Shown here in pieces: positions 51,656 through 61,277 of a stretch of DNA of 64,000 bases. The notes beneath the pieces were generated by a model. It made no database searches. It saw nothing but the letters and a program-made list of their open reading frames with translations, and was not told the origin of the DNA. Where the stretch lies: NCBI RefSeq assembly GCF_000744105.1, contig NZ_JQLH01000001.1:1-64000 (forward strand), read 5' to 3'. The stretch is from Maribacter forsetii DSM 18668 (GTDB lineage Bacteria > Bacteroidota > Bacteroidia > Flavobacteriales > Flavobacteriaceae). A program made the position numbers and the translations under genes. How positions within the stretch are numbered: position 1 is the first letter of the stretch; each line of letters starts with the position of its first letter.

Positions 51656-52744
51656 CTATACCTTAATAAATATCTTTTTCTGATATAGAATATAGCCCAC
51701 AAGGCTATAGAATAGCACTACACTCAACCCATATAAAAGGGACGATGTTTCTAGTGCCAAAAAATCATGGACATATATTTTTTGGAACAACCACCCATGT
51801 AAAGAGGTGTCGCCAATTTGTACTTGCCCCATTACCTTACTGATAAAACTTGAAAGGAAATAAATAACGATGGCATTTGCACCTGCATACCTGAATATAG
51901 AACCAAATTCTATTTTCTTTACATCTGTCAAATAATAAATCAAAGCTAAAATAAGGTTTGCCCAACCTGCAGTGACCAATACAAAACTACTTGTCCAAAG
52001 GGCTTTATTGATTGGAAAAATAATATCCCAAATATGTCCTATAATAAGAAGACTACCGCCCAACCCCATTAAAATGGTGGCTTTCTTTTCTTGCTTGCTG
52101 GTTAAAATAAGACCTGTAAATATTCCTAATAAGGAGCTTGCGATTGAAGGTATGGTACTTAACAATCCTTCTGGGTCATAATCTGCTTTGTAATTGTGAG
52201 AACCGAATACTTTTACATCTATCCAATTGGCTAAATTATTTGGTGCCCTTTCTAATGTTGATGTCACTCCGTCTACAGGAACAAAAGTCATCAACAACCA
52301 ATATCCTATTAATAATATCACTGTTACCCAAATCAACTGTTTCCAATTCAGGTTGATGAATAACAATGCGGCAAAAAAGAACACGACACCTATGCGTTGC
52401 AACACCCCAGGAAAACGAATATCACCGAAATTTTTAAAGAACGGAAAGTGAATAATAAATGCTCCTAAGAAGAGTCCTAATAGAATTAACTTCAATGCTC
52501 TTACCGCAATCTTCTTGTAGGCTTTAGCATTTACGGTTCTATTTTTATAGGAGAATGCAATTGATGTACCCACAATAAATAAGAAGAAAGGAAAAACTAA
52601 ATCGGTCGGCGTATAGCCATGCCAATCGGCATGCAAAAAAGGGGCATAAACATTAGACCATGTACCTGGTGTATTTACCAAGACCATTAGTAATATGGTA
52701 GCTCCCCTAAAAATATCGACCGATAAAATTCTGTCTTTTATCAT
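51656..52744 (-). CDS. NagX-like acyltransferase membrane protein (DUF5009/HGSNAT-type)
   Basis: The protein is 362 aa with about 10 membrane helices. It begins RILSVDIFRGATILLMVLVN, TWSNVYAPFLHADWHGYTPT and DLVFPFFLFIVGTSIAF, the heparan-alpha-glucosaminide N-acetyltransferase-like start. Relatives acetylate amino sugars at the membrane. The upstream symporter is 7 nt away, so the pair probably imports and modifies an amino sugar (inference). Confidence 0.85.
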   Translation of the reverse strand: MIKDRILSVDIFRGATILLMVLVNTPGTWSNVYAPFLHADWHGYTPTDLVFPFFLFIVGTSIAFSYKNRTVNAKAYKKIAVRALKLILLGLFLGAFIIHFPFFKNFGDIRFPGVLQRIGVVFFFAALLFINLNWKQLIWVTVILLIGYWLLMTFVPVDGVTSTLERAPNNLANWIDVKVFGSHNYKADYDPEGLLSTIPSIASSLLGIFTGLILTSKQEKKATILMGLGGSLLIIGHIWDIIFPINKALWTSSFVLVTAGWANLILALIYYLTDVKKIEFGSIFRYAGANAIVIYFLSSFISKVMGQVQIGDTSLHGWLFQKIYVHDFLALETSSLLYGLSVVLFYSLVGYILYQKKIFIKV

Positions 52745-52751
52745 CCTATTA

Positions 52752-54563
52752 CTATAAGATATTACCTTTTAAGCGGTTCCAAGCTTTAATCAACAACACT
52801 CCTGCAATTGCTGATACTACGGTTAAAACAATAGCTTGTGTGGTTCTACCATAGATCCAATACCCTGTAGCGAACATTATAGAATAAATTAGAATAACCC
52901 CTAACAACATTGCCGTTATACCTGCGGGTACACTCCACTTTTCTTTATCTTTTACAATCTCTACTGCATCGGTTTTTGCATCGGCTACCACTTTTGACCA
53001 ACCCGGACCACCTGGTTGTATTTTCTTATAGAAACTTCTTAAGGTATCGTTAGATTCTGGTTGTGTCATAAATGTCGCTATCAACCAAATCACCGTAGTC
53101 AACACTACAATAAATATGTATTCTGACCAGTCTGGCAAAACGCCTGTTTCCGTAGCAAAAAGATATGCACCTACGGGAGTTAGTTTTAATATGATAGAAA
53201 TAATACCCGATGCGAACATCGCAGTAATCTCACTCCATGCATTAATTCTCCACCAGAACCATCTTAAGATAAATATGAGTCCGGTACCTGCACCAAATGC
53301 CAACAAAATATCAAATAACTGAAGTGCATTTTGAAGCAACAAGGCTAATGCAGCACTGAACAACATTAAAACTATAGTAGATATTCTACCCACTGCCACC
53401 AATCTTTTTTCAGATGCATTCGGGTTTATCTGCTGCTTATAAAAATCAAATACAATGTATGACGACCCCCAATTTAACTGTGTACTAATGGTACTCATAT
53501 ACGCAGCTACCAAGGATGCCAACACAACACCCAATAATCCGCTAGGCAGTTTGGTCAACATTGCGGAATACGCTAAATCATGCCCCAATTTATCGGCAGT
53601 TACATTTGGGAAAGCTTCTTGTATACTCGCCAAATCAGGATATACTACTATAGATGCCAAAGCAACCAAAATCCATGGCCATGGTCTTAATGCGTAGTGC
53701 ATGATATTGAAGAAAAATGTTGCTCCAATAGCGTGATTTTCATCTTTTGCCGCCAACATACGTTGTGCAATATAACCACCACCACCTGGTTCAGCACCTG
53801 GGTACCAAGAACTCCACCATTGTACAGCTAGAGGAATAATAAATAAAGTAATCAATGCTTTCTTGTTACTGAAATCTGGAAGTATGTTCAGTTTCTCCGT
53901 TACATTTTCATTCGCCATTAACGCTTCAATACCGCCAACTTCGGGAAGATTTACCAAGTAATAAGCAGCACCTATGGCACCTGCCATGGCTACAAAAAAC
54001 AGAAGAAAATCTGTATACACTACCCCTTTGAATCCGCCAAGGGCGCTAAAGGTTACTGTAATAAGACCAGCACTTATTACCGTTTGCCAAGGTTCTAGAC
54101 CTAGCATAATGCTTCCTATTTTTATCGCTGCCAATGTTACGGCAGACATGGTTATTACATTGAAAATAACCCCTAAATAAACTGCCCTGAATTTTCTTAA
54201 GAAACTAGCAGGTTTTCCGCCATAGCGCATTTCATAAAATTCTAAATCTGTATTCACATTTGACTTACGCCATAGTTTTGCATAAACGAAAACAGTCAAC
54301 ATACCCGTGATTAAAAAACACCACCATACCCAGTTACCAGAAACACCGTTGGTACGCACAATATCTGTCACCAAATTGGGTGTATCCGTTGAAAAAGTAG
54401 TTGCGACCATTGAAAGCCCTAATAGCCACCATGGCATCGTACGGCCCGATAGAAAAAACTCCGATGAATTTTTACCTGATGTTTTTGACACATAAAACCC
54501 TATGCCTAAGACAAGGGAAAAGAAAACTATAATAAAACTATAGTCTAGCGTACTGAGTTCCAT
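52752..54563 (-). CDS. Sodium:solute symporter (SSS family)
   Basis: The protein is 603 aa with about 14 membrane segments. It starts LSTLDYSFIIVFFSLVLGIG, then SGKNSSEFFLSGRTMPWWLL, WLLGLSMVATTFSTDTPN (sodium-site region), TFSALGGFKGVVYTDFLLFF and LVAAYMSTISTQLNWGSSY. It imports an unknown solute with sodium. First gene of the pair with the NagX-like gene. Confidence 0.9.
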   Translation of the reverse strand: MELSTLDYSFIIVFFSLVLGIGFYVSKTSGKNSSEFFLSGRTMPWWLLGLSMVATTFSTDTPNLVTDIVRTNGVSGNWVWWCFLITGMLTVFVYAKLWRKSNVNTDLEFYEMRYGGKPASFLRKFRAVYLGVIFNVITMSAVTLAAIKIGSIMLGLEPWQTVISAGLITVTFSALGGFKGVVYTDFLLFFVAMAGAIGAAYYLVNLPEVGGIEALMANENVTEKLNILPDFSNKKALITLFIIPLAVQWWSSWYPGAEPGGGGYIAQRMLAAKDENHAIGATFFFNIMHYALRPWPWILVALASIVVYPDLASIQEAFPNVTADKLGHDLAYSAMLTKLPSGLLGVVLASLVAAYMSTISTQLNWGSSYIVFDFYKQQINPNASEKRLVAVGRISTIVLMLFSAALALLLQNALQLFDILLAFGAGTGLIFILRWFWWRINAWSEITAMFASGIISIILKLTPVGAYLFATETGVLPDWSEYIFIVVLTTVIWLIATFMTQPESNDTLRSFYKKIQPGGPGWSKVVADAKTDAVEIVKDKEKWSVPAGITAMLLGVILIYSIMFATGYWIYGRTTQAIVLTVVSAIAGVLLIKAWNRLKGNIL

Positions 54564-54638
54564 AAGTTGGTTTTAGGTTGATTGTTAAAGATATATTATT
54601 TTAGGACATTTTTATATCTAATACGCTAAACGTACCAC

Positions 54639-55394
54639 GTGCTTCTATCAATAACTACAGAAATTACCCCAACAACTTGGATTTTGGCATCAATTGCCAC
54701 TTTTATTATAGGATTATCTAAAGCGGGCATTAAAGGAATTGCTGTTTTGAACGTTACCATTATGGCTTTAGCATTTGGCGCAAGACAGTCTACAGGCATG
54801 GTGGTACCTCTTCTAGTTCTTGCTGATATTTTTTCCGTTATCTACTATAATAAATATACACAGTGGAAATATGTTTTTAAAGTATTACCGTGGATGCTCG
54901 TTGGTCTATTAATAGGTGTATTCATAGGAAACGAACTGCCCGAAAAATTCTTTAAAATAGCCATGGCAATCATAATTATTATTACTATTGGTATGATGTT
55001 TTATTGGGATCGCAAAAAAGACAAGAACGTACCATCTCACTGGACATTTGCCGGAGCCATTGGTACCATAGCAGGTATTACCACCATGGTGGGTAATTTA
55101 GCGGGAGCTTTCTCTAACATTTACTTTTTAGCCATGCGCTTACCAAAAAATCAATTTATAGGTACGGCAGCTTGGTTATTTTTAATTGTAAATATCATTA
55201 AACTTCCATTTCACTTTTTCGTCTGGAAAACCATTTCCATTGAAACTTTACAATTGAACTTGATGCTTTTACCAGGCATTCTTTTAGGTTTCTTCGTTGG
55301 AGTAAGATTTATTAAACACATAAAGGAAGCTTTTTTTAGAAAGATGATTTTGGTTTTGACCGCTGTGGGAGCTGTGCTTATTATGCTTAGTTAG
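54639..55394 (+). CDS. TauE/SafE-family membrane protein
   Basis: The protein is 251 aa with a GTG start and about eight membrane helices. It contains IIGLSKAGIKGIAVLNVTIM, LLVLADIFSVIYYNKYTQWK, AGITTMVGNLAGAFSNIYFL and GILLGFFVGVRFIKHIKEAF. The family exports sulphur-containing anions. Its last 31 bp are repeated at 56256-56286. Confidence 0.9.
   Translation: MLLSITTEITPTTWILASIATFIIGLSKAGIKGIAVLNVTIMALAFGARQSTGMVVPLLVLADIFSVIYYNKYTQWKYVFKVLPWMLVGLLIGVFIGNELPEKFFKIAMAIIIIITIGMMFYWDRKKDKNVPSHWTFAGAIGTIAGITTMVGNLAGAFSNIYFLAMRLPKNQFIGTAAWLFLIVNIIKLPFHFFVWKTISIETLQLNLMLLPGILLGFFVGVRFIKHIKEAFFRKMILVLTAVGAVLIMLS
55363..55393 (+). repeat. 31-bp direct repeat, copy in the TauE 3' end
   Basis: CTGTGGGAGCTGTGCTTATT and the next 11 bases (ATGCTTAGTTA) recur identically at 56256-56286. 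The repeats bracket the 248-aa gene. Confidence 0.85.
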
Positions 55395-55456
55395 AATTTT
55401 TAAGTTTGAGTTATTTTGGTGTGAAAATCAATTTTAAAGACCTTTTTCGATACTAG

Positions 55457-56203
55457 ATGAAAAATTATATTTTAATACTTTCAATTTTTTCTGTCTTAAA
55501 TATATTCAGTCAAGATTCGATGACTGCAAGTTTAGTTGAAAGTGTTATTGATCATAATTTTCCGAAAGACTTTGAGCAATATTTATTATTTAAAGAAGGT
55601 TTAGAAGAACCTATTATAAACGATTCGCTTCAAAAATATCAAATAAGAGAATTAAAATCGGTAAGCAATAATTTTCCTTTAGACTTGATATATAAATCAA
55701 ATGAGGAAATTATAGACTGGACAAACTACTCTTTAAAAAATGTAAAAACTCTGTCTAGTAATAAGTTTAAAAGGTTTTCTCCACCTCTAGCAAAGAGTAT
55801 CATTTTTGTAAAGTATAATATTAGTCCCGGGAAATACGATAGTATTTTAAGAAATAAAAAACGCCATTCCATAGTAGTAAAGAAAAAACTTCTTTGGAAT
55901 AAAAATAAGATTTGGGAAAATAAAAAACTTAACGAAGAACTGGTTAAAGCTTGGGAAATTGACGAGGAAATTAATGAAGAAGAGAATATATACTTTCAAA
56001 TTTCTAAGCCAATATTTTCGAAAGACCATAAATATGCTAAAATTTCGGTTTTTGAAAACCACCGTTGTAAAGGTGAAGGTTACACCCTACTATATAGATA
56101 CCACAATGAAAGTTGGGAAATGCTATTGAGATACAATTTTGTGTCATCTAAGATTTGGACATCGCATGCAAAATGTGGCAATATTCAAATAGTAGGCAAA
56201 TAA
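55457..56203 (+). CDS. Unknown exported protein in an 862-bp insert
   Basis: The protein is 248 aa with a signal peptide (YILILSIFSVLNIFSQ). The mature part is rich in Lys, Glu and aromatic residues (LWNKNKIWENKKLNEELVKA, KISVFENHRCKGEGYTLLYR, WEMLLRYNFVSSKIWTSHAK). Family not recognised. It is markedly AT-rich and lies between the two 31-bp repeats, so it was probably gained. Confidence 0.6.
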   Translation: MKNYILILSIFSVLNIFSQDSMTASLVESVIDHNFPKDFEQYLLFKEGLEEPIINDSLQKYQIRELKSVSNNFPLDLIYKSNEEIIDWTNYSLKNVKTLSSNKFKRFSPPLAKSIIFVKYNISPGKYDSILRNKKRHSIVVKKKLLWNKNKIWENKKLNEELVKAWEIDEEINEEENIYFQISKPIFSKDHKYAKISVFENHRCKGEGYTLLYRYHNESWEMLLRYNFVSSKIWTSHAKCGNIQIVGK

Positions 56204-56235
56204 TATATTACCAAAGAAACAAGTCCAATTAATAG

Positions 56236-56286
56236 AATTATTTTGGTGTTGATTTCTGTGGGAGCTGTGCTTATTATGCTTAGTTA
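56236..56286 (+). pseudogene. Remnant of a TauE 3' end, with the second 31-bp repeat
   Basis: The reading frame gives RIILVLISVGAVLIMLS and a stop, against MILVLTAVGAVLIMLS in the intact gene. The remnant differs at several bases before the identical 31 bp. It is a relic of a second copy or the far edge of the insertion. Confidence 0.65.
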
Positions 56287-56334
56287 AGGATTGGGTTTTT
56301 AGATTTAGATTAATTATTCTCAACACGTTTATAA

Positions 56335-56922
56335 ATGAAACCAGAAGAATTTAAAAAATTATGGACTTCAAATGAAGAAAAACTTAAGCCTATTAGTATA
56401 AATAGGTTAAATGGACTTGGATTATGTGATGCCTCTATCCAATTTCTAAACACAGTTGGACTTCCAGAAAGTGCTGCTCCCTTTCTTAGTTTTGTAACGA
56501 ATTCAGATGATTTACACAAGGGAATCCATAAGCTGACAAAAATTTATGAGTTTTTAGAGCCTGAATTTGATAAGTACATAGTTATTGGTAGTTGTAGTGA
56601 CGGGGATCCCATCGTTGTAAATACTGAATTAAACCATCGAATAGAATATCTTGACCATGAAGATTATTTCTCCTCCAAACCTTTCAACTCAAATTTTAGC
56701 TCATTGACTGACTGCTTAGTTGCTTATAGAAAATTTATTGAAAGAGTTCAAAAAGAAAACGGAGAAGACGCATTTATGAATTCTAATTTTTCTGATGAAC
56801 AGTTTGAACCCCTAAAATTGGAATTATTATTAGCAGATTCTAAAATTATAAAACAAAACGGATTTTGGTTGGAGCAAATAGAAATGGAATTGGAAATGAG
56901 AAAAGATTTTCGAAACGAATAA
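56335..56922 (+). CDS. SUKH-like immunity protein (probable)
   Basis: The protein is 195 aa. It begins MKPEEFKKLWTSNEEKLKPI, then DASIQFLNTVGLPESAAPFL, YIVIGSCSDGDPIVVN, HRIEYLDHEDYFSSKPF and SLTDCLVAYRKFIER, the pattern of SMI1/KNR4 (SUKH) immunity proteins. These bind and block toxins of polymorphic or contact systems. No toxin gene is next to it, so it may be an orphan immunity gene. Confidence 0.6.
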   Translation: MKPEEFKKLWTSNEEKLKPISINRLNGLGLCDASIQFLNTVGLPESAAPFLSFVTNSDDLHKGIHKLTKIYEFLEPEFDKYIVIGSCSDGDPIVVNTELNHRIEYLDHEDYFSSKPFNSNFSSLTDCLVAYRKFIERVQKENGEDAFMNSNFSDEQFEPLKLELLLADSKIIKQNGFWLEQIEMELEMRKDFRNE

Positions 56923-57074
56923 GGTTTCTAAAGATTCATATAAAATGAAATATTAAGTTTCAATATTATCTTTTAACTCCTTAACCCAATAAAGTCCACA
57001 TATTTCAGATTAGGGTTAATCTTTACCCCACGTAACCAGTAATATAGCAGTACTAACCTAAAATACCGTTACAC

Positions 57075-58598
57075 ATGAATATCATAGGAAATTTTATAAA
57101 AGGAGTTATCGATATTACCGACAAAATTACTGGTGATGATAACCCTATTGAAGATCAAAAAGCTGTTCTTCAAAACCTTTTAGAAACCGCAAAAGATACT
57201 TCTTTTGGAAAAGCCTATGACTTCAATAATATTCTAGAAAGCGATGATCCTCAGCAAGCATTTCGTGATGCCGTGCCGTATTTCGACTATAATCAAATCA
57301 ATGAAAAATGGTGGCATAAATTGCACGAAGACCAGACCGATGTAACGTGGCCCGGTAGTCCTGATTATTTTGCGCTGAGTTCTGGTACAACTGGTAAAAC
57401 AAGCAAACGTATTCCGGTGACCGATGCTATGATAGATGCTATAAGACAAGCAGGAATAAAGCAAGTTTTGGCAATATCAAATTTTGACCTTCCGGCAGAT
57501 TTCTTTGAAACGGGAATTTTAATGCTGGGCAGTTCTACGGATTTGGTTGAAAACGACGACCATTTAGAAGGTGAAATCAGCGGTATTAGTGCCAGTAATA
57601 TTCCATCTTGGTTTAGTGGATATTACAAACCTGGAAAGGAAATTGCCAAAATTGATGACTGGGACGAGCGTGTTGCAAAAATTGCCGAAAAAGCTGCAGA
57701 TTGGGATATTGGTGCCTTAAGCGGAATACCATCATGGATCGAGTTAATGCTGAAAGAAGTCATTAAAAAGCACAACCTCAACAACATTCATGAGATTTGG
57801 CCTAACCTGCAGGTGTACACTTCTGGCGGAGTTGCATTTGGACCGTACGAAAAGAGTTTTAATGCCCTAATGGGCAAACCGGTAACGGTAATTGACACCT
57901 ATTTAGCATCTGAAGGGTTTATTGCCTTTCAAGCAAGACCAGAAACCGATGCCATGAAATTGGTAACGGATAACGGAATCTATTTTGAGTTTGTTCCCTT
58001 TGATCCTGATTATATTTTAGAAGATGGTTCTCTTTCTCAAGATGCTCCTTCACTAACTTTATCAGAGGTTGAAACCGGTCAGAACTATGTACTTATAATC
58101 AGCACAGTTAGTGGTGCATGGCGTTATTTAATTGGAGACACCATTGAGTTTGCCGACGTGGAACGTGCAGAAATTAAAATTACAGGCCGTACCAAATTCT
58201 TCTTGAACACCGTGGGCTCGCAATTATCTGTCAATAAATTGGATGATGCACTACAAGACATCATGGAAACCTTTGATATTGAAATACCTGAATATACCCT
58301 TTGTGCCAAAAAATTCGAGGACGGATTTTACCACACTTGGTATTTGGGTACTACAGCAACACAAGACGCTGAAGCTATAGCTGAAAAACTAGATGAATCT
58401 TTAAAAGCTGCCAATAAAAATTACAAGGTTGCCCGTTCTAAAGCTTTAAAAGGAGTGAAAGTTTTTACCATTGACCCTACTGTTTTTCATGATTGGAACG
58501 ACTTTAATAAAAAGAAAGGCGGACAAGTAAAAATGGAGCGCGTAATGAAAGAGGATAAGTTTGCCGAGTGGGAAGCTTTTGTCAAGAGTCAGAAATAA
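57075..58598 (+). CDS. GH3-family acyl-acid-amido synthetase-like protein
   Basis: The protein is 507 aa with the adenylating motifs of GH3: YFALSSGTTGKTSKRIPVTD near residue 100, QVYTSGGVAFGPYEKSFNAL, IDTYLASEGFIAFQARPE, WRYLIGDTIEFADVERAEIK and ITGRTKFFLN. Members adenylate a carboxylic acid and couple it to an amine; bacterial substrates are unknown. Cytoplasmic. Confidence 0.88.
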   Translation: MNIIGNFIKGVIDITDKITGDDNPIEDQKAVLQNLLETAKDTSFGKAYDFNNILESDDPQQAFRDAVPYFDYNQINEKWWHKLHEDQTDVTWPGSPDYFALSSGTTGKTSKRIPVTDAMIDAIRQAGIKQVLAISNFDLPADFFETGILMLGSSTDLVENDDHLEGEISGISASNIPSWFSGYYKPGKEIAKIDDWDERVAKIAEKAADWDIGALSGIPSWIELMLKEVIKKHNLNNIHEIWPNLQVYTSGGVAFGPYEKSFNALMGKPVTVIDTYLASEGFIAFQARPETDAMKLVTDNGIYFEFVPFDPDYILEDGSLSQDAPSLTLSEVETGQNYVLIISTVSGAWRYLIGDTIEFADVERAEIKITGRTKFFLNTVGSQLSVNKLDDALQDIMETFDIEIPEYTLCAKKFEDGFYHTWYLGTTATQDAEAIAEKLDESLKAANKNYKVARSKALKGVKVFTIDPTVFHDWNDFNKKKGGQVKMERVMKEDKFAEWEAFVKSQK

Positions 58599-58608
58599 TT
58601 CAGCTCTT

Positions 58609-59238
58609 TTATTCTTTTAATGCAGCATCTCTTTCTTCCACCAAATTCATTATTTCTTCAGGAGATAGATAGAAATTCTTAATTCTATCTACATACTTTT
58701 GGGTTAACCCAGCTTTCTTTAAAATGAACTCTTTGGTTGCTAGAATATACGTTTCCATGCCGTGGTTTACCGCATAAGAATCTGCACGGCGTTCAGCCCC
58801 GCGAATGTATTTTTTAGAGGTAATATATTTAAAGCCAAAACCTATTAAATTCAAACCACTACGTTGTTGGTAATCCATCACATGGCCCAGTTCATGACCC
58901 AACCACCCGATCATTATTTCTGAAGGAATGTCTTTAGTATAGTAAACCGAATCTGCAATCTTTATTCTTTCACTAATCAATATTTTATAAGACCTGTTTT
59001 TCTTGGATTTAAAGACACTCCAAAATGAAGGCTGCGCCTGCATGGTAGATTTCTTGATATTCTTCTTGAACTTAAATTCTATAGCCACATCTGAAAGCTC
59101 AGGATAATGTGAAAGTGCAATTTGCGCTTCTTCTTTAATTATTGGGGGAATAGTATGTTGTGCAGATGCAACCATAGGGTAACTTAATATTAATAGGATT
59201 ATGAAATTTATTGTTTTTTTGAATGGGGTCAATATCAT
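58609..59238 (-). CDS. Exported zinc metallopeptidase-like protein (HExxH)
   Basis: The protein is 209 aa with a signal peptide (FIILLILSYPMVASA). The zinc motif is GWLGHELGHVMDYQQRSGLN near residue 113, with ERRADSYAVNHGME giving the third ligand as in M48-like or SprT-like peptidases. The substrate is unknown. Its ATG overlaps the cardiolipin synthase stop by 4 nt. Confidence 0.75.
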   Translation of the reverse strand: MILTPFKKTINFIILLILSYPMVASAQHTIPPIIKEEAQIALSHYPELSDVAIEFKFKKNIKKSTMQAQPSFWSVFKSKKNRSYKILISERIKIADSVYYTKDIPSEIMIGWLGHELGHVMDYQQRSGLNLIGFGFKYITSKKYIRGAERRADSYAVNHGMETYILATKEFILKKAGLTQKYVDRIKNFYLSPEEIMNLVEERDAALKE

Positions 59239-60662
59239 AGTAACGGACTAAAGAATTTGGCGAGACCTTCTAAAAATTTACTAAAGGGTGATCTCTTTTT
59301 AAACTTTTCTAAATCTACTTTAGCATCATCTGTACAGTGTCTTGTAAAAAGTCTTTCTATATGCGATGCTTTTTCTTTGTCATACAGTATAGCATTGGTT
59401 TCAAAGTTGTGCTCAAAGCTTCGGTAGTCAAAATTACCAGAACCTACAGAGACTATTTCACCATCAATGATAATGACCTTACTATGAGAAAAGTCGGGTC
59501 TTAAGTAAATGTTCGCCCCAACTTCTAACAAAGCTTCAAAAGTGGAGAACATGCTGTATTGGGCAAGCAATGAATCTGAAATTTTAGGGGTCAATAAAGT
59601 AACTTTAACTCCGCTTAATGCTGCAATTCTAATAGCCTCTAAAACCGGTTCGCCAGGTATAAAGTAAGGGTTGGCAATACAGATACTTGTTGTAGCAATA
59701 TTGATCATTGCCAAATACTGTTGCATAATTGCCGGATACCTAGAATCTGGTCCACTAGAAATTATTTGTGCCACCGTATCTCCTGAAGGTTCCACCTTTG
59801 GAAAATACTTATCCTGCAGCAGTAATTCTTCCTTTCCGGCAAAGTGATAATCTTTAACGAATACACGTTGTAGACTATTTACCGTAGGACCTTCTATACG
59901 CAAATGCAAATCTTGCCAAACACCTAATTCTGAAACAGGTTTCATGTATTTATCAGACACATTGAATCCCCCAGTAAATCCTACTTTACCATCAATAACT
60001 ATAATTTTTCTATGATTTCTATAATTGAGCGTAAACAACAGATTTCCAAAACGAATAGGCATGGTTGAAAATGCCTTTACCCCTAAATCCTTAAATCGTT
60101 TTACTCGCTTACCACGCATAGAATTGCTCCCAAAAGAATCATACAACATTCTAATTTCCACACCTTCTTTTACCTTCTTTTGAAACAACTCATAAAACCT
60201 ATCAAGCAGCATACCGTCTTCAAGAATATAGTACTGAAGATGTATAAATTCTTTGGCTTCTTCTATAGCCTTAAATATGGCATTGAAGGTCTCTTCACCA
60301 CTATTTAACAACGCAACATCATTGCCTTTATATGGAGCGAAATAACTGTTCTTTCTAATTATGGATGCCAGCTTATCTTGCTTGTAATCATCAAATTCAT
60401 GAACACTTTGCTCTCCGCCCTCGAGTTCTTTATATGTTTCTGAGAACAGTTTTCTCTTTTCGTTTTGTTTTAACTTGAAAAGCTTGAATTTTCTTCTGTT
60501 GATACCGAATAAATAGTACAACAACGGACCTAAAAAAGGAAATATAATGACGGACAAGGACCAACTAATCATCTTAGTAGCCTTAGATCCATTGAAAATA
60601 ATATTGACAATACTCCACAACGTTACCGCTATGTAAGCAAGCCAAAAAATAGTATTTACCAC
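59235..60662 (-). CDS. cls: Cardiolipin synthase (PLD family)
   Basis: The protein is 475 aa. Two N-terminal membrane helices (IFWLAYIAVTLWSIVNIIF and MISWSLSVIIFPFLGPLLYY) precede the two HKD motifs, HRKIIVIDGKVGFTGG and HSKVIIIDGEIVSVGSGNFD, and SFEHNFETNAI follows. It makes cardiolipin from two phosphatidylglycerols at the inner membrane. It is translated with the downstream metallopeptidase. Confidence 0.92.
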   Translation of the reverse strand: MVNTIFWLAYIAVTLWSIVNIIFNGSKATKMISWSLSVIIFPFLGPLLYYLFGINRRKFKLFKLKQNEKRKLFSETYKELEGGEQSVHEFDDYKQDKLASIIRKNSYFAPYKGNDVALLNSGEETFNAIFKAIEEAKEFIHLQYYILEDGMLLDRFYELFQKKVKEGVEIRMLYDSFGSNSMRGKRVKRFKDLGVKAFSTMPIRFGNLLFTLNYRNHRKIIVIDGKVGFTGGFNVSDKYMKPVSELGVWQDLHLRIEGPTVNSLQRVFVKDYHFAGKEELLLQDKYFPKVEPSGDTVAQIISSGPDSRYPAIMQQYLAMINIATTSICIANPYFIPGEPVLEAIRIAALSGVKVTLLTPKISDSLLAQYSMFSTFEALLEVGANIYLRPDFSHSKVIIIDGEIVSVGSGNFDYRSFEHNFETNAILYDKEKASHIERLFTRHCTDDAKVDLEKFKKRSPFSKFLEGLAKFFSPLL

Positions 60663-60807
60663 CTTGTTAATTGTTTATCAACAATATAGTATAAATTGAC
60701 CTAGCCCTAACTGCAAAATTCCTTTTAAGATACTTTTAGTTTTAAACGAGTTAATTACTAGTTCTAGATGTAAGTACTTTTAAAAAAAAGTGATGGGAGT
60801 AATTGCT

Positions 60808-61203
60808 ATGGATAAAAAACAGATAACATTATACTACAGTTCAGAAAACTCAATAGGTAAACAATTGAATGCTTATGTGGAATCGTCTGGCAAAGAACAT
60901 TTAACAATAGATATTTCAAAAACCAATGTTACAGGTACCCAATGGGCAGAATTAGCAGAGGGGATTGGTAAAGAGATTTCAGATCTAGTGAACACAGATT
61001 TACCGGATTTTAAGGAAACCTATGGTGAAAATTATGTTGATTTAGATGATGACGGTTGGTTGAAGATTTTGGACAAAAATCCAAGATTCCTTAAAAATGC
61101 CATTGTTATAAAAGGAGATACATATATAGAACTTACTAGCGCATCTGACTACAAACAATATATGGATCCAGATAGTGCGGGTATTGAAAAACCTTATAAA
61201 TAA
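60808..61203 (+). CDS. ArsC/Spx-like thioredoxin-fold protein lacking the active Cys
   Basis: From the ATG at 60808 it is 131 aa. KKQITLYYSSENSIGKQLNA has the ArsC start, but the position of the catalytic Cys (normally CxxC or CxxS) is a serine stretch. The end has LDKNPRFLKNAIVIKG, as in ArsC proteins. It is unlikely to be a reductase; it may be a binding protein. The start at 60790 would add MMGVIA only. Confidence 0.65.
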   Translation: MDKKQITLYYSSENSIGKQLNAYVESSGKEHLTIDISKTNVTGTQWAELAEGIGKEISDLVNTDLPDFKETYGENYVDLDDDGWLKILDKNPRFLKNAIVIKGDTYIELTSASDYKQYMDPDSAGIEKPYK

Positions 61204-61277
61204 TTTACTATACCAATCTATGGTGTCTACTTCTTGACATAGGGTTTTCTGCATTTTAATTTACATCCCATTAATTT

